Shown here piece after piece: positions 1 through 7,995 of a DNA stretch of 39,254 nt. Where the stretch lies: assembly GCA_039630445.1 (NCBI GenBank), contig JBCNVA010000082.1, positions 1 to 39,254 of the forward strand, written 5' to 3'. This DNA comes from HRBIN15 sp039630445. Its GTDB lineage: Bacteria; Armatimonadota; Fimbriimonadia; Fimbriimonadales; GBS-DC. Both the position numbers and the translations under genes were made by a program. A model generated the notes under the pieces. That model had not been told where the DNA came from, searched no databases, and worked only from the letters and a program-made list of their open reading frames with translations. Positions within the stretch are counted from its first letter, which is position 1. Each line of letters begins with the position of its first letter.

Positions 1-768
1 GCGGTGCTCATTAACATCTTTCGGGCGAAGGCTGGCGCGCAACTCTACATTCGGCGCATTCCGGGGCTGGATGCCATCGATGAGGCGATCGGACGCTCCA
101 CTGAGATGGGACGCCCCGTCACGATGATTCCGGGCTTGACCGCCTTCGGTGTGGAAGCCGTGCAAGCCCTCACCATTTTCAAGTACATTACCAAACAGAT
201 TGCTAAATTCACTACTCCGATGCGTCTACTTACTGCAAACCCAACCGTTTATGCGGTGGCTCAAGAGGCGATTCAGGACGCTTACAATGAGGCAGGGCGC
301 CCCGACCTTTACGATCCAGATAGCATTCGGTTTTTATCCTCCGAGCAATTCGCCTTTGCTTCAGGTGTAGCGGGGCTAATCCAGCGTGAGCGTGCGGCGG
401 CAAACTTCATGTTTGGTGTATTCTATGCTGAATCGCTGATTTTCGCAGAGACGGGCAATATCGTCGGCGCGGTGCAGATTGCGGGCACAGTGAGCTTTAC
501 GCAAGTGCCTTTCTTTGTGGCAGCGTGCGATTACACCATTATCGGGGATGAGTTTTACGCTACCAGCGCGTACATAAGCCGCGAACCTGTTCTGTTAGGA
601 AGTTTAGTGGGGCAAGACATAGCAAAGATTCTCTTCGGAACAATGATTATAGGTGGTGCCATTTTAAGCACAACGCTCGGCTCTAAACATGCCCTTATTC
701 AGCTGCTGGGCAAGCCCGGCGGCTGGGAACCCTTTGTGCAGTGGCTCCGCCAAGTGTTAGGAGGGTAG
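1..768 (+). CDS. Conserved membrane protein, 5'-truncated by window edge (DUF6754-like)
   Basis: The reading frame is open from the first base, so the true start lies upstream; the GTG at position 4 is probably internal. About 255 residues are visible. Hydrophobic stretches lie around residues 120-150 and 155-180 and near the C-terminus (about 205-225), with a conserved-looking, Arg/Glu-rich N-terminal part. It resembles membrane proteins carried in databases only as a domain of unknown function (DUF6754); that name is from memory and tentative. It is followed 5 nt later by a second membrane protein and heads a run of four tightly packed membrane-protein genes, so it is probably a subunit of a membrane complex. 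Its biochemical role is unknown. Confidence 0.75.
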   Translation, partial: AVLINIFRAKAGAQLYIRRIPGLDAIDEAIGRSTEMGRPVTMIPGLTAFGVEAVQALTIFKYITKQIAKFTTPMRLLTANPTVYAVAQEAIQDAYNEAGRPDLYDPDSIRFLSSEQFAFASGVAGLIQRERAAANFMFGVFYAESLIFAETGNIVGAVQIAGTVSFTQVPFFVAACDYTIIGDEFYATSAYISREPVLLGSLVGQDIAKILFGTMIIGGAILSTTLGSKHALIQLLGKPGGWEPFVQWLRQVLGG

Positions 769-773
769 ATACG

Positions 774-1616
774 ATGTTCAATACAACCCAACCCATTTGG
801 GCAGCGATGTGGATTCTGGGCGCGTTTGTGGTGGTGATGGCGCTCATCCCACTTTTACAAACCCTCCCTCCACGCGGACGATATGCGCTCATCGCCATCT
901 TCACCTTTATCGCAGGGCTGTTTTTCGCTGCCGAATTTTTCCTGCCCGTGAACGAACAGGGTAAAAACATCCTGACAGAACCTTTCAAAAAGATGCAAGG
1001 CTCCCTGCAAGTCATCACTGCCTTATCACTGGGGTTAGGCACTTATGGCTTAATTCGCCTGCATCTACGGAATACAGTGCAGCGCCGCGCCCAGTGGGGC
1101 TATAGCCTTGTGCTATTAATTGCTTTTGTGACAATGGCTTTCTTCAGCATCTGGAACACCTTAGCCGAGAAGGAGTTGTTCGGCATTAAGCGAACTCCCT
1201 TTCTGGAGCGCGCCTTTACCCTGCTTTTCGACTATACCCTTGTGCAGCTGGACGCCACGATGTTTTCGCTGATTGCGTTCTACATCTTTTCGGCAGCATA
1301 CCGCGCCTTCCGCATCCGGTCCGTCGAGGCAAGTATTTTGATGTTCACCGCGATGATTGTGATGCTGGGAATCGTCCCCTTAGGAAAGTTCCTCAGCGAT
1401 TCGATGGGGCTGCCCTCGATTCTCACCGATGAGATGCGAAACGATCCGTTTATGTGGGAAAATATTTTGTATAACCTTCGCCTGCCACAGATTGCGAATT
1501 GGGTGCTGAATGTGCTGAATGCACCTGTGCAGCGGGCGATTGAGTTCGGCGTGGGGATCGGCGCTTTGGCGATGGCGATCCGACTCTGGCTCAGCTTAGA
1601 GCGAGGCATTACCTGA
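774..1616 (+). CDS. Multi-pass membrane protein of unknown function
   Basis: The protein has 280 residues. The ATG at 774 is chosen over an upstream GTG because a strong Shine-Dalgarno sequence (AGGAGGG, about 759-765) sits just before it and the longer form would overlap the previous gene. About seven hydrophobic segments are visible, near residues 9-29, 36-56, 75-95, 107-127, 155-177, 185-205 and 255-275. No catalytic motif or known family is recognised. Tight spacing on both sides (5 and 11 nt) puts it in an operon with the flanking membrane-protein genes, which suggests a shared membrane assembly. Confidence 0.75.
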   Translation: MFNTTQPIWAAMWILGAFVVVMALIPLLQTLPPRGRYALIAIFTFIAGLFFAAEFFLPVNEQGKNILTEPFKKMQGSLQVITALSLGLGTYGLIRLHLRNTVQRRAQWGYSLVLLIAFVTMAFFSIWNTLAEKELFGIKRTPFLERAFTLLFDYTLVQLDATMFSLIAFYIFSAAYRAFRIRSVEASILMFTAMIVMLGIVPLGKFLSDSMGLPSILTDEMRNDPFMWENILYNLRLPQIANWVLNVLNAPVQRAIEFGVGIGALAMAIRLWLSLERGIT

Positions 1617-1627
1617 GGAGGTTCGGT

Positions 1628-2452
1628 ATGGAGCGACAAACTGTTTGGCATCGGATGATGACCATCGATCGGCGCTTGCTGTACCTCGTGCTGCTCGTCA
1701 CGATTATCACCGCGCTGATTCTAACGGTCAACATCTCGCCCGAGGTCACGCCCGCGGTGCGCAGCTTCTATGAGACCATCGAGGCATTACAGCCCGGCGA
1801 CATGGTCATGGTTTCCTCCAACTGGAGCGCAGGCACGATTGCCGAGAACCGCCCCCAGTTCGAGGCGGTGCTGCGCCATCTGATGCGCAAGCGGCTGCGT
1901 TTTACCATAGTCTCCTTCACGCCGCCTGCCCGCGATATGTCGCTCCGATTAGCACGCCAAATCGCAAAAGAGAACAACTATGTGGAAGGCAAAGACTGGG
2001 CGCATTTTGGCTATCTGCCCGATATCATCATCGCGATAAAAGGCATGGCGGAAGATGTCCCCGACACCATCCGCCAAGATGTTCGCCGTGTACCCATACA
2101 GCGGCTGGAAGTGATGCAAGGCATCAAATCGCTCAAGGACTACAAGCTTGTGGTTGACATCACCCCCAGCGATACTTTGGGAGCTTGGATCTCTTATCGC
2201 CCGCCAAATCTCAACATTCTCTACTGTCCCACCTCCGTGATGGCAGCCGAAGCCTATACCTTCCTGGACTCAAAGCAGATCCTCGGCATGGTCACCGGAG
2301 CGAAAGGCGCGCACGAATATGAGTCGCTACTGAATCTTGTTGGGTTAGGTACTCGCTTTATTAACGCAATTCAGTTTTCCCATGTGCTGATCATCTTTTT
2401 CATCTTGCTGGGTAATTTCGCGATGTTCATGCAACGCCGTGCGAGTAGATAG
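1628..2452 (+). CDS. Bitopic membrane protein with extracytoplasmic alpha/beta domain, unknown function
   Basis: The protein has 274 residues and starts at an ATG preceded by GAGGAGG about 6 nt upstream. One hydrophobic segment lies near residues 17-35 and a second near 250-268. Between them is a soluble domain of about 210 residues with alternating strands and helices (for example LRFTIVSFTPPARD and YLPDIIIAIKG), suggestive of a Rossmann-like fold. No active site is recognised. The topology suggests the soluble middle domain is anchored at both ends. It is the third gene of the membrane cassette, 11 nt after the second and 12 nt before the fourth. Confidence 0.72.
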   Translation: MERQTVWHRMMTIDRRLLYLVLLVTIITALILTVNISPEVTPAVRSFYETIEALQPGDMVMVSSNWSAGTIAENRPQFEAVLRHLMRKRLRFTIVSFTPPARDMSLRLARQIAKENNYVEGKDWAHFGYLPDIIIAIKGMAEDVPDTIRQDVRRVPIQRLEVMQGIKSLKDYKLVVDITPSDTLGAWISYRPPNLNILYCPTSVMAAEAYTFLDSKQILGMVTGAKGAHEYESLLNLVGLGTRFINAIQFSHVLIIFFILLGNFAMFMQRRASR

Positions 2453-2464
2453 GAGGGAGCAAGG

Positions 2465-3145
2465 ATGGATTGGATCCTGCAATTCCTGCCGCTGAGCATA
2501 GAGCGTCTGAATATCTGGATCGGGGCTATATGTACCCTCGCGATTTACTCGATCTTGTATCGCGAGAACCCCTTTTATCGCCTTTTTGAGCATCTGTTTA
2601 TCGGGCTTGCAGCAGGCTACGCCTTAGGTCCCTCACTGGTGGATGTTATCTATCGCTACTGGTGGGAGCCAATCACGAAAGAAGGTGTTTGGTGGCTCTC
2701 GTTTGTCGTGCCGTTCGGACTGTATCTTTACTTTATTTACAACGAAAAGTATGGCTGGATTAGCCGTCTGGTGATCGGCTCACTCATTGGAGCCTATTCA
2801 GGGCTGACCTTCCAAGCATTTTCCTCACGCTACCTTCCCCAATTGCATGGGGCGCTCACAAAACCGCTCTGGCTCCCCTCCAAAGATGCAGAAGATATCT
2901 TCTGGTCTAATATATTTAATAACTGGATATTCATTATTATCTTGCTTGCTGTCTTGATCTATTTTACCTTTTCGTTTGAGCATCGCGGGGTCATTAAGCG
3001 AACTGCCACTTTCGGGCGATGGTTTTTGATGATTGGGTTGGGCGCGATATTTGGCAACACGGTGATGGCGCGTATGGCGCTGCTGATTGGGCGCATCTAC
3101 TACCTGCTCAGCGACTGGCTGGGCATTCAGATAGGGGGTCGCTGA
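2465..3145 (+). CDS. Multi-pass membrane protein of unknown function
   Basis: The protein has 226 residues and about six predicted membrane segments (roughly residues 18-34, 42-60, 75-92, 98-115, 150-170, 182-205). A GGAGGG Shine-Dalgarno sequence starts directly after the preceding stop codon and supports the ATG at 2465. The stretch YRENPFYRLFEHLFIGLAAG near residue 35 is rich in aromatic and charged residues and may be a family signature, but I cannot name the family. It closes the four-gene membrane cassette. The M24 peptidase starts 3 nt after its stop, so it may be co-transcribed without sharing a function. Confidence 0.72.
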   Translation: MDWILQFLPLSIERLNIWIGAICTLAIYSILYRENPFYRLFEHLFIGLAAGYALGPSLVDVIYRYWWEPITKEGVWWLSFVVPFGLYLYFIYNEKYGWISRLVIGSLIGAYSGLTFQAFSSRYLPQLHGALTKPLWLPSKDAEDIFWSNIFNNWIFIIILLAVLIYFTFSFEHRGVIKRTATFGRWFLMIGLGAIFGNTVMARMALLIGRIYYLLSDWLGIQIGGR

Positions 3146-3148
3146 CCT

Positions 3149-4267
3149 ATGTCGGAGCGGGAACTGCTGCATCAGCGCGTTCAGCGGTTGCAACAGGCAT
3201 TGCTCAAGCACGGAGTGGATGCCTATCTGGCAGCCACGCCCGTTAATATGTTTTATCTCAGCGGGTTCAGTGAGCCGCCGCTGGAGCGGTTAATGTTCCT
3301 AATGGTGCCGCAGCAGGGGGAGCCGTGGTGGTTCACGCCTGCCCTCAGTGCAGAAAGCACAGAGGCAAACCCCGCGGGCTGGCCCGTGCGCTATGTGTGG
3401 CACGATTCAGAAGGACCCCTGAAACAGCTTGAGCGGTGTGCGCGCGAGCAGAATCTGGAGACGGCAGTGATTGCCGTGGATGACGAGATGCCAGCGGTGT
3501 TTCTGCTCATCCTGCAGGAGACGCTGCCTGCCGCGCTGTTTCGGCGGGGGAGCGAGATTATCGCGGAGGTACGCGCGCGCAAAGACGCGCTGGAGATCGA
3601 GCATATGCGTCAAGCGGCACGATTGACCGATGAGGCGCTGGCGTCGGGATTGGAACGCTGCGTGCCTGGCGTCAGCGAGTGGGCAATCGCTTTAGCCATC
3701 CAGCGCGCGCTGTACGATATGGGATCGCATCTTGCCTTCGGCATCCCCATCGTGGCGGCGGGCGAAAACAGCTCCAAACCGCACTACACCACAGGGCATC
3801 GTCCCCTGCAAACGGGTGATGTGATCGTGATCGACTACGGCGGGGTCTACGAGGGTTATTGCAACGACATCACGCGCGTGGTGAGCGTCGGCGCCGCGCC
3901 TGACGAGGCAAAAACGATTTATGAGATTGTGTACGAGGCGCACATGGCAGCGCGCGCGGCTGCCAAGCCCGGTGTGCCCGCCCAAGAGGTGGATCGTGCT
4001 GCCCGCCGCGTGATAGAAAAAGCGGGCTACGGCGAATACTTCGTGCATCGCACTGGACACGGCATCGGGCTGTCTGTCCACGAACCCCCCTACATCGTGG
4101 AAAGCAATGATGCCCCCTTAGAAGTAGGGCACTGCTTCACTATTGAGCCGGGCATTTACCTGCCTGGGCGGTTCGGCGTCCGCATCGAGAATGTCTACAC
4201 CATCACCGAAACGGGATGCGAATCGCTCAACGCCGACCCACCCAAGCAGATTCGGGAGATTGGCTAA
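3149..4267 (+). CDS. M24-family Xaa-Pro aminopeptidase / proline dipeptidase
   Basis: The protein has 372 residues and the two-domain layout of prolidase-type M24 peptidases: an N-terminal creatinase-like domain (about 1-145) and a pita-bread catalytic domain (about 150-370). All five metal ligands are visible: Asp229 (VIDYGG), Asp240 (NDITRVV), His304 (HRTGHGIG), Glu333 (TIEPGIY) and Glu347 (RIENVYTIT). Enzymes of this family release N-terminal residues before proline or split X-Pro dipeptides in the cytoplasm, using two divalent metal ions. The exact specificity (PepP or PepQ) cannot be told from sequence alone. It starts 3 nt after the membrane-protein gene before it. Confidence 0.93.
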   Translation: MSERELLHQRVQRLQQALLKHGVDAYLAATPVNMFYLSGFSEPPLERLMFLMVPQQGEPWWFTPALSAESTEANPAGWPVRYVWHDSEGPLKQLERCAREQNLETAVIAVDDEMPAVFLLILQETLPAALFRRGSEIIAEVRARKDALEIEHMRQAARLTDEALASGLERCVPGVSEWAIALAIQRALYDMGSHLAFGIPIVAAGENSSKPHYTTGHRPLQTGDVIVIDYGGVYEGYCNDITRVVSVGAAPDEAKTIYEIVYEAHMAARAAAKPGVPAQEVDRAARRVIEKAGYGEYFVHRTGHGIGLSVHEPPYIVESNDAPLEVGHCFTIEPGIYLPGRFGVRIENVYTITETGCESLNADPPKQIREIG

Positions 4268-4290
4268 GTCGCATTTGCTGAAGGGGAAAC

Positions 4291-4389
4291 ATGGACACAT
4301 TCGTCATTATCCTGATTGCGCTACTCGTGATCGGCGCCATCGTTTTCTGGCGGGCGTCTCAGGAATGGCTTGAGCTATGTGATATCTGA
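4291..4389 (+). CDS. Small single-pass membrane peptide (32 aa), hypothetical
   Basis: This short frame begins with ATG 6-7 nt after an AAGGGGA Shine-Dalgarno-like sequence and encodes 32 residues. A hydrophobic helix (FVIILIALLVIGAIVFW, residues 4-20) is followed by a short polar tail (RASQEWLELCDI). It lies 23 nt after the M24 peptidase gene in the same direction. A palindromic repeat begins 5 nt after its stop, so it may be either a real micro-membrane-protein or the surviving start of a longer gene cut by the repeat. No family is recognised. Confidence 0.4.
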   Translation: MDTFVIILIALLVIGAIVFWRASQEWLELCDI

Positions 4390-4394
4390 AAAAA

Positions 4395-4526
4395 ACCGAT
4401 TGGTCTTATACCTATTGCCATTTCAAGTGCGGTCATCGTCGGTGGGGACGCCGACGCTACGAACGCACCTGTGTAGCGTCGGCGTCTCGCCGACGACATC
4501 ACGGCGTTTGCTTTGCGAATCGGTAT
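4395..4526. repeat. Palindromic repeat with short inverted ends (type 2)
   Basis: A segment of about 132 bp bounded by ACCGATTGGT on the left and AATCGGTAT on the right, which are imperfect inverted copies. In the centre, 4437-4460 and 4473-4495 form a very strong hairpin (arms of about 23 nt, GC-rich, a few mismatches, 12-nt loop). It lies directly against the cruciform repeat that starts at 4528 and shares the ends but not the core. With that repeat it fills the 346-bp gene-free stretch 4390-4735. Probably a non-autonomous mobile or REP-like element; no protein is encoded. Confidence 0.55.
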
Positions 4527-4527
4527 T

Positions 4528-4684
4528 ATACCAATTGGGGCATCAAGTGATACACGGCTAAAGCCGTTCCTTGGCAAACGAAGCCCGCCTACGCGGGCTA
4601 CAGCCGACGGAGGTCGGCTTCGTCTGCACAGGAGCGGCTTTAGCCGTCCAGAATAATGTACCGTTTGAAAACCCGACCGGTATT
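4528..4684 (+). repeat. Cruciform dispersed repeat, copy A
   Basis: A ~157-bp element starting ATACCAATTGG and ending in the imperfect inverted counterpart CCGACCGGTAT. Inside, the arms (ACGGCTAAAGCCGT, then CGAAGCC) pair with a right-hand counterpart (GGCTTCGT, then CGGCTTTAGCCGT), and two smaller hairpins (CCCGCC..GGCGGG type and GCCGAC..GTCGGC type) sit at the centre, giving a cross-shaped fold. Near-identical copies occur at 7827-7981 and 26141-26295 in the opposite orientation. An open frame runs through it into the downstream gene, but the real start of that gene is at 4736. Confidence 0.85.
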
Positions 4685-4735
4685 ACAGGCAGTGGAGGCA
4701 AAGGGTACAGACTACTCCAGCGAAGGAGAACGCCG

Positions 4736-6925
4736 ATGCTGATGGAACTAACGCTCAGCGCAGGGTTGACGATGCAGGCAAGCACCTACAAGCTGCAGCC
4801 CTTTTTGCAGGATCGGAGCACCTATTACACGGTGCATCACGGCTTGCCCGATGCGCCCGTGCACACGCTGGTGATTTCGGGCGAGTCGCTCTGGGTGGGC
4901 ACGCCCAAAGGGGTCGCAACCGCCACGCTGAGCCAGCCTGACCGATGGCGCGTGGTTGCGTCCCAGCCTGCCCGCCTGCTCGTACCTGATGGTGCAGGTG
5001 GGGTGTATGGCGTAGCGGATCGCGAGCTGTTTCACCTTCCAGCAGGAGGCGGTTTACGGACACTCTACACCGCTGAGGCGCCGCTAATTGGACTGCAGGC
5101 GGCGCGCGAGGGCGGGCTATGGCTGCTGACACCCCAACGCCTGCTCCGCTGGCAGAACGGCGCAATTGTCGAACAGCACGATGCGCCCACCAATCGTCAG
5201 TTCCGCTGGTTCCATCAGGACACGCGCGGACGCCTGTTCGCCTTCGCAGAGGGCGAGCTGGAGCGCAGTCTGTATCGGCTGGTAGCAGCCTCCTGGCAGA
5301 AAGTGGGGGTGCATGACGATCGGGGGCGCTACTACGATGACCTCTGGCTTTGTGCGGTCAGCGATTCGCTGGGACACCTCTGGATCGGGGCGCGATCAGG
5401 GCTGATTCTGGGCGATGGCGATGGCTGGTGGCTCTCCCGCGAAGCGGTGATTGCCTCGGCATCCTCACCGACAACCGAACTCGTGCCACCTTATGCGCCT
5501 ATCCGCTGCCTCGCGTTCGCGCCAAACGGCGACCTCTGGGCAGGCACGCCCGAAGGCGCATGCCGACTGCGCGACGGCAAATGGAGCTACTTCTGGGGCA
5601 AACGCTGGTTACCAGGCAATCAGGTGTACGCTATCGCCGTCGATAGCCAAAACCGTGCGTGGATCGCCACCGATCAGGGCGTCGCCTGCATCGAATCGGT
5701 GCGGATGACCCTGCGCGAGAAGGCGGAACATTATGAGAAGCTGATTGCTCTGCGCCACAACCGCAACGGCTTCGTGACCAACTGCGACTGGGATGACCCG
5801 AACAACCCCGACAGTTGGAAAATCGAGGCGAGCGACAACGACGGGCTGTGGACGGCGCTCTACTGCGCGGCGCAAGTATTCCAGTATGCCGTCACAAAAG
5901 ACCAGGCGGCTCGTGAACGCGCCCGTCGCTCCCTGCGCGCCCTGCTCGATCTGGAACGGCTCACGGGCATCCCCGGCTTCCCAGCACGCAGCATTATCCA
6001 TAAGGGCGAAACACGCTACTATCAGTCCTCGGGCGAGTGGCACGAATCGCCTGTAGACCCGAACTACATCTGGAAGGGCGATACCAGCTCCGACGAGCTG
6101 GACGGACACTACTTCATCTGGGCGGTTTACTACGACCTTGCAGCCGACGAACAGGAGAAAGCCGCCATTCGGGGCGTCGTGCAGCGCGTCACCGACCACC
6201 TGATGCAGAACAACTGGCGACTGATCGATAAGGATGGTAAGCCGACCCGCTGGGCGATTTTCAACCCCGAATCGCTGAATGAGGACCCCATCTGGGAGGA
6301 GGAGCGCGGGCTGAACGCGCTCTCCATCCTCTCGCACCTGAAGGTCGCCTATCACATCACGGGCGACGAGAAGTATCAGCGGGCTTATGAGCAGCTCATC
6401 CAGCAACATCACTACCTGCTGAACGCCGTCACCCAAAAGATGCTGCCCCCCTATGAGATCAATCACTCGGACGATCAGCTGGCGTTCCTGAGCTACTATC
6501 CGCTGCTGTTGTATGAAAAGAACCCTGACTATCGGCGGCTCTGGCTGATGAGCTTGGAGCGCAGTTGGCAGATTGAGCGTCCCGAGCGTAGCCCGCTGTT
6601 TAACTTCATCTACGGCGCGGTGACGGGCAAGCCGTGCGATGTAGAAGCCGCTGTGCAGACGCTGCAGGAGTGGCCCTGGGATCTGCGCAACTGGGAGTGT
6701 CGCAACAGCCATCGGCTGGATGTTGTGCTGGATGTCAGCAAGGGGCGATGGGGTGAGGCGCAGTCGGTGGCGATTGTGCCTTACAGCGAGCGGGTGGTGA
6801 TGCGCTGGAACGGCAATCCCTATCGGTTAGATGGGGGCGACCCGCTGGGCAGGCGCGAAGACGACGGCACTGCGTTCCTGCTGCCCTACTGGATGGGGCT
6901 GTACCACCGCCTGATTGCCGAATAG
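4736..6925 (+). CDS. Beta-propeller (two-component-regulator-type repeats) plus alpha/alpha-toroid protein
   Basis: The protein has 729 residues. The ATG at 4736 has AAGGAGA 6 nt upstream; the open frame extends back to 4571 only through a dispersed repeat. Residues 1-325 hold propeller blades of the Reg_prop kind, each with a 'xLWxGTxxGV' core (LWVGTPKGVA, LWIGARSGLI, LWAGTPEGAC, AWIATDQGVA). Residues about 340-729 are helical, with alternating Trp/Tyr-rich helices and motifs such as NDGLWTALYCAAQVF and EERGLNALSIL, typical of six-hairpin (alpha/alpha) toroid folds found in carbohydrate-active enzymes. There is no signal peptide, kinase or DNA-binding domain. A role in sugar metabolism or sensing is a guess. 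The DprA-like gene follows 8 nt after the stop. Confidence 0.8.
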   Translation: MLMELTLSAGLTMQASTYKLQPFLQDRSTYYTVHHGLPDAPVHTLVISGESLWVGTPKGVATATLSQPDRWRVVASQPARLLVPDGAGGVYGVADRELFHLPAGGGLRTLYTAEAPLIGLQAAREGGLWLLTPQRLLRWQNGAIVEQHDAPTNRQFRWFHQDTRGRLFAFAEGELERSLYRLVAASWQKVGVHDDRGRYYDDLWLCAVSDSLGHLWIGARSGLILGDGDGWWLSREAVIASASSPTTELVPPYAPIRCLAFAPNGDLWAGTPEGACRLRDGKWSYFWGKRWLPGNQVYAIAVDSQNRAWIATDQGVACIESVRMTLREKAEHYEKLIALRHNRNGFVTNCDWDDPNNPDSWKIEASDNDGLWTALYCAAQVFQYAVTKDQAARERARRSLRALLDLERLTGIPGFPARSIIHKGETRYYQSSGEWHESPVDPNYIWKGDTSSDELDGHYFIWAVYYDLAADEQEKAAIRGVVQRVTDHLMQNNWRLIDKDGKPTRWAIFNPESLNEDPIWEEERGLNALSILSHLKVAYHITGDEKYQRAYEQLIQQHHYLLNAVTQKMLPPYEINHSDDQLAFLSYYPLLLYEKNPDYRRLWLMSLERSWQIERPERSPLFNFIYGAVTGKPCDVEAAVQTLQEWPWDLRNWECRNSHRLDVVLDVSKGRWGEAQSVAIVPYSERVVMRWNGNPYRLDGGDPLGRREDDGTAFLLPYWMGLYHRLIAE

Positions 6926-6933
6926 CACCGCTG

Positions 6934-7827
6934 ATGAGCGAGCGCCAGTGGCTGCTGTTCTTGAGCCTTCTGCCTGATGTGGGGCGTCAGACCTTGCGCC
7001 ATTTGCTGGAGCGCCAGCAGGTGTGGCGTCTGACACCTGACGAGCTGCTCCGCTTGCCCGCTGAAACACTCCGCGAGGAGTACCGCCTGCCCCCGCGTGC
7101 GCTCCGAGCCTTGCAGGAGAACTTGGCAACCTTGCGGCAAGAGGCAGAACGGCTGGAGGCGCATCTGACCCGTTGCGGTGTGCGCTGGCTGAGCTTTCAG
7201 GATGCAGCGTACCCGCGCCAGCTGGAGCGTATGCCCGACCCGCCTGCACTGCTGTTTCTGTATGGCAACTATGAGCTACTCCATCAGCCGACTTTCGCGC
7301 TGCTGGCGTCGCACACCATCTCACCCGAGGGGCTTGCCGAGCTGGAGCAGGTGGCGCAGAGCTTTTTCAACGATGGCTGGGTTCCGATTGTCAGCGCCAC
7401 CCAGCCCGCCTATCAGCGGTTGCTGCTGTGCGCCCTGCGTGCGAATCGCCCCTATATTCTGGTGCTGGACAGGGGGCTACTCAGCGCATTTGGGGATGAC
7501 CTGCGCAAGGAGCCGTTGCGTCAGGCGCGGATCTGGCGGGCGGAGTTTGACCCCACCAATGCGCTTGCGCTCAGCCCGTTCCGCCCGCGCGATGGCTGGC
7601 TCGCTGCCAACGGGCGCTATCGAGATGCATTAATTGCCCATCTGAGCGACGCGCTCATCGTCATCGAGGCGCGTCCCGATGGCTATATCGTGCAACTCTG
7701 TCGCGAGATGCTGCAGCGCGGCGGGACGCTGTCCGTGCTGGCGCATCGGTTGGACCAGCTACCAGGTAATCGCCAGATTGTTGAGGCGGGTGGCAGACCT
7801 ATCGCGGCGATTTCAGAGACTGCTTGA
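6934..7827 (+). CDS. Divergent DprA/Smf-like protein
   Basis: The protein has 297 residues. The N-terminal helix-hairpin-helix-like segment (residues 1-60) and the sequence FQDAAYPRQLERMPDPPALLFLYGN (about 88-112) match DprA, which loads RecA on incoming single-stranded DNA during natural transformation. The Rossmann part is degenerate: the usual G-S-R..S loop after the first strand is replaced by LLASHTISPEG, and the SG-x-A-x-GID segment is not recognisable, while a weak IAHLSDALIVIEA match to the later conserved block remains. It may be a paralogue with altered function or a decaying gene. Its stop codon overlaps the first base of a dispersed repeat. Confidence 0.72.
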   Translation: MSERQWLLFLSLLPDVGRQTLRHLLERQQVWRLTPDELLRLPAETLREEYRLPPRALRALQENLATLRQEAERLEAHLTRCGVRWLSFQDAAYPRQLERMPDPPALLFLYGNYELLHQPTFALLASHTISPEGLAELEQVAQSFFNDGWVPIVSATQPAYQRLLLCALRANRPYILVLDRGLLSAFGDDLRKEPLRQARIWRAEFDPTNALALSPFRPRDGWLAANGRYRDALIAHLSDALIVIEARPDGYIVQLCREMLQRGGTLSVLAHRLDQLPGNRQIVEAGGRPIAAISETA

Positions 7828-7981
7828 TACCAATCGGGTTTTTAAAGGCACAGTATTCTGGACGGCTCAAGCCGCTCCTGTGCAGACGAAGCCGACCTCC
7901 GTCGGCTGTAGCCCGCGTAGGCGGGCTTCGTTTGCAGAGGAACGGCTTTAGCCGTGTATCACTTGACGCCCCAATTGGTAT
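7827..7981 (-). repeat. Cruciform dispersed repeat, copy B
   Basis: A 155-bp copy, in the opposite orientation to copy A, from ATACCAATCGG to CCAATTGGTAT; these ends are near-perfect inverted repeats. The same internal cruciform is visible. Its first base is the last base of the TGA stop of the DprA-like gene. With the related copy at 7996-8108 it occupies most of the gene-free stretch 7828-8182. Confidence 0.87.
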
Positions 7982-7995
7982 AAGAAGGCAAGGTT

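Noticed and set aside
4571..4735. An open frame extending the propeller/toroid protein upstream by 55 residues
   Set aside because: The extension runs through cruciform repeat copy A and the real start at 4736 has a good Shine-Dalgarno sequence.
5609..6712. A 367-residue frame on the minus strand
   Set aside because: It lies opposite the propeller/toroid gene, shows no motif, and is the usual shadow of a GC-rich coding region.
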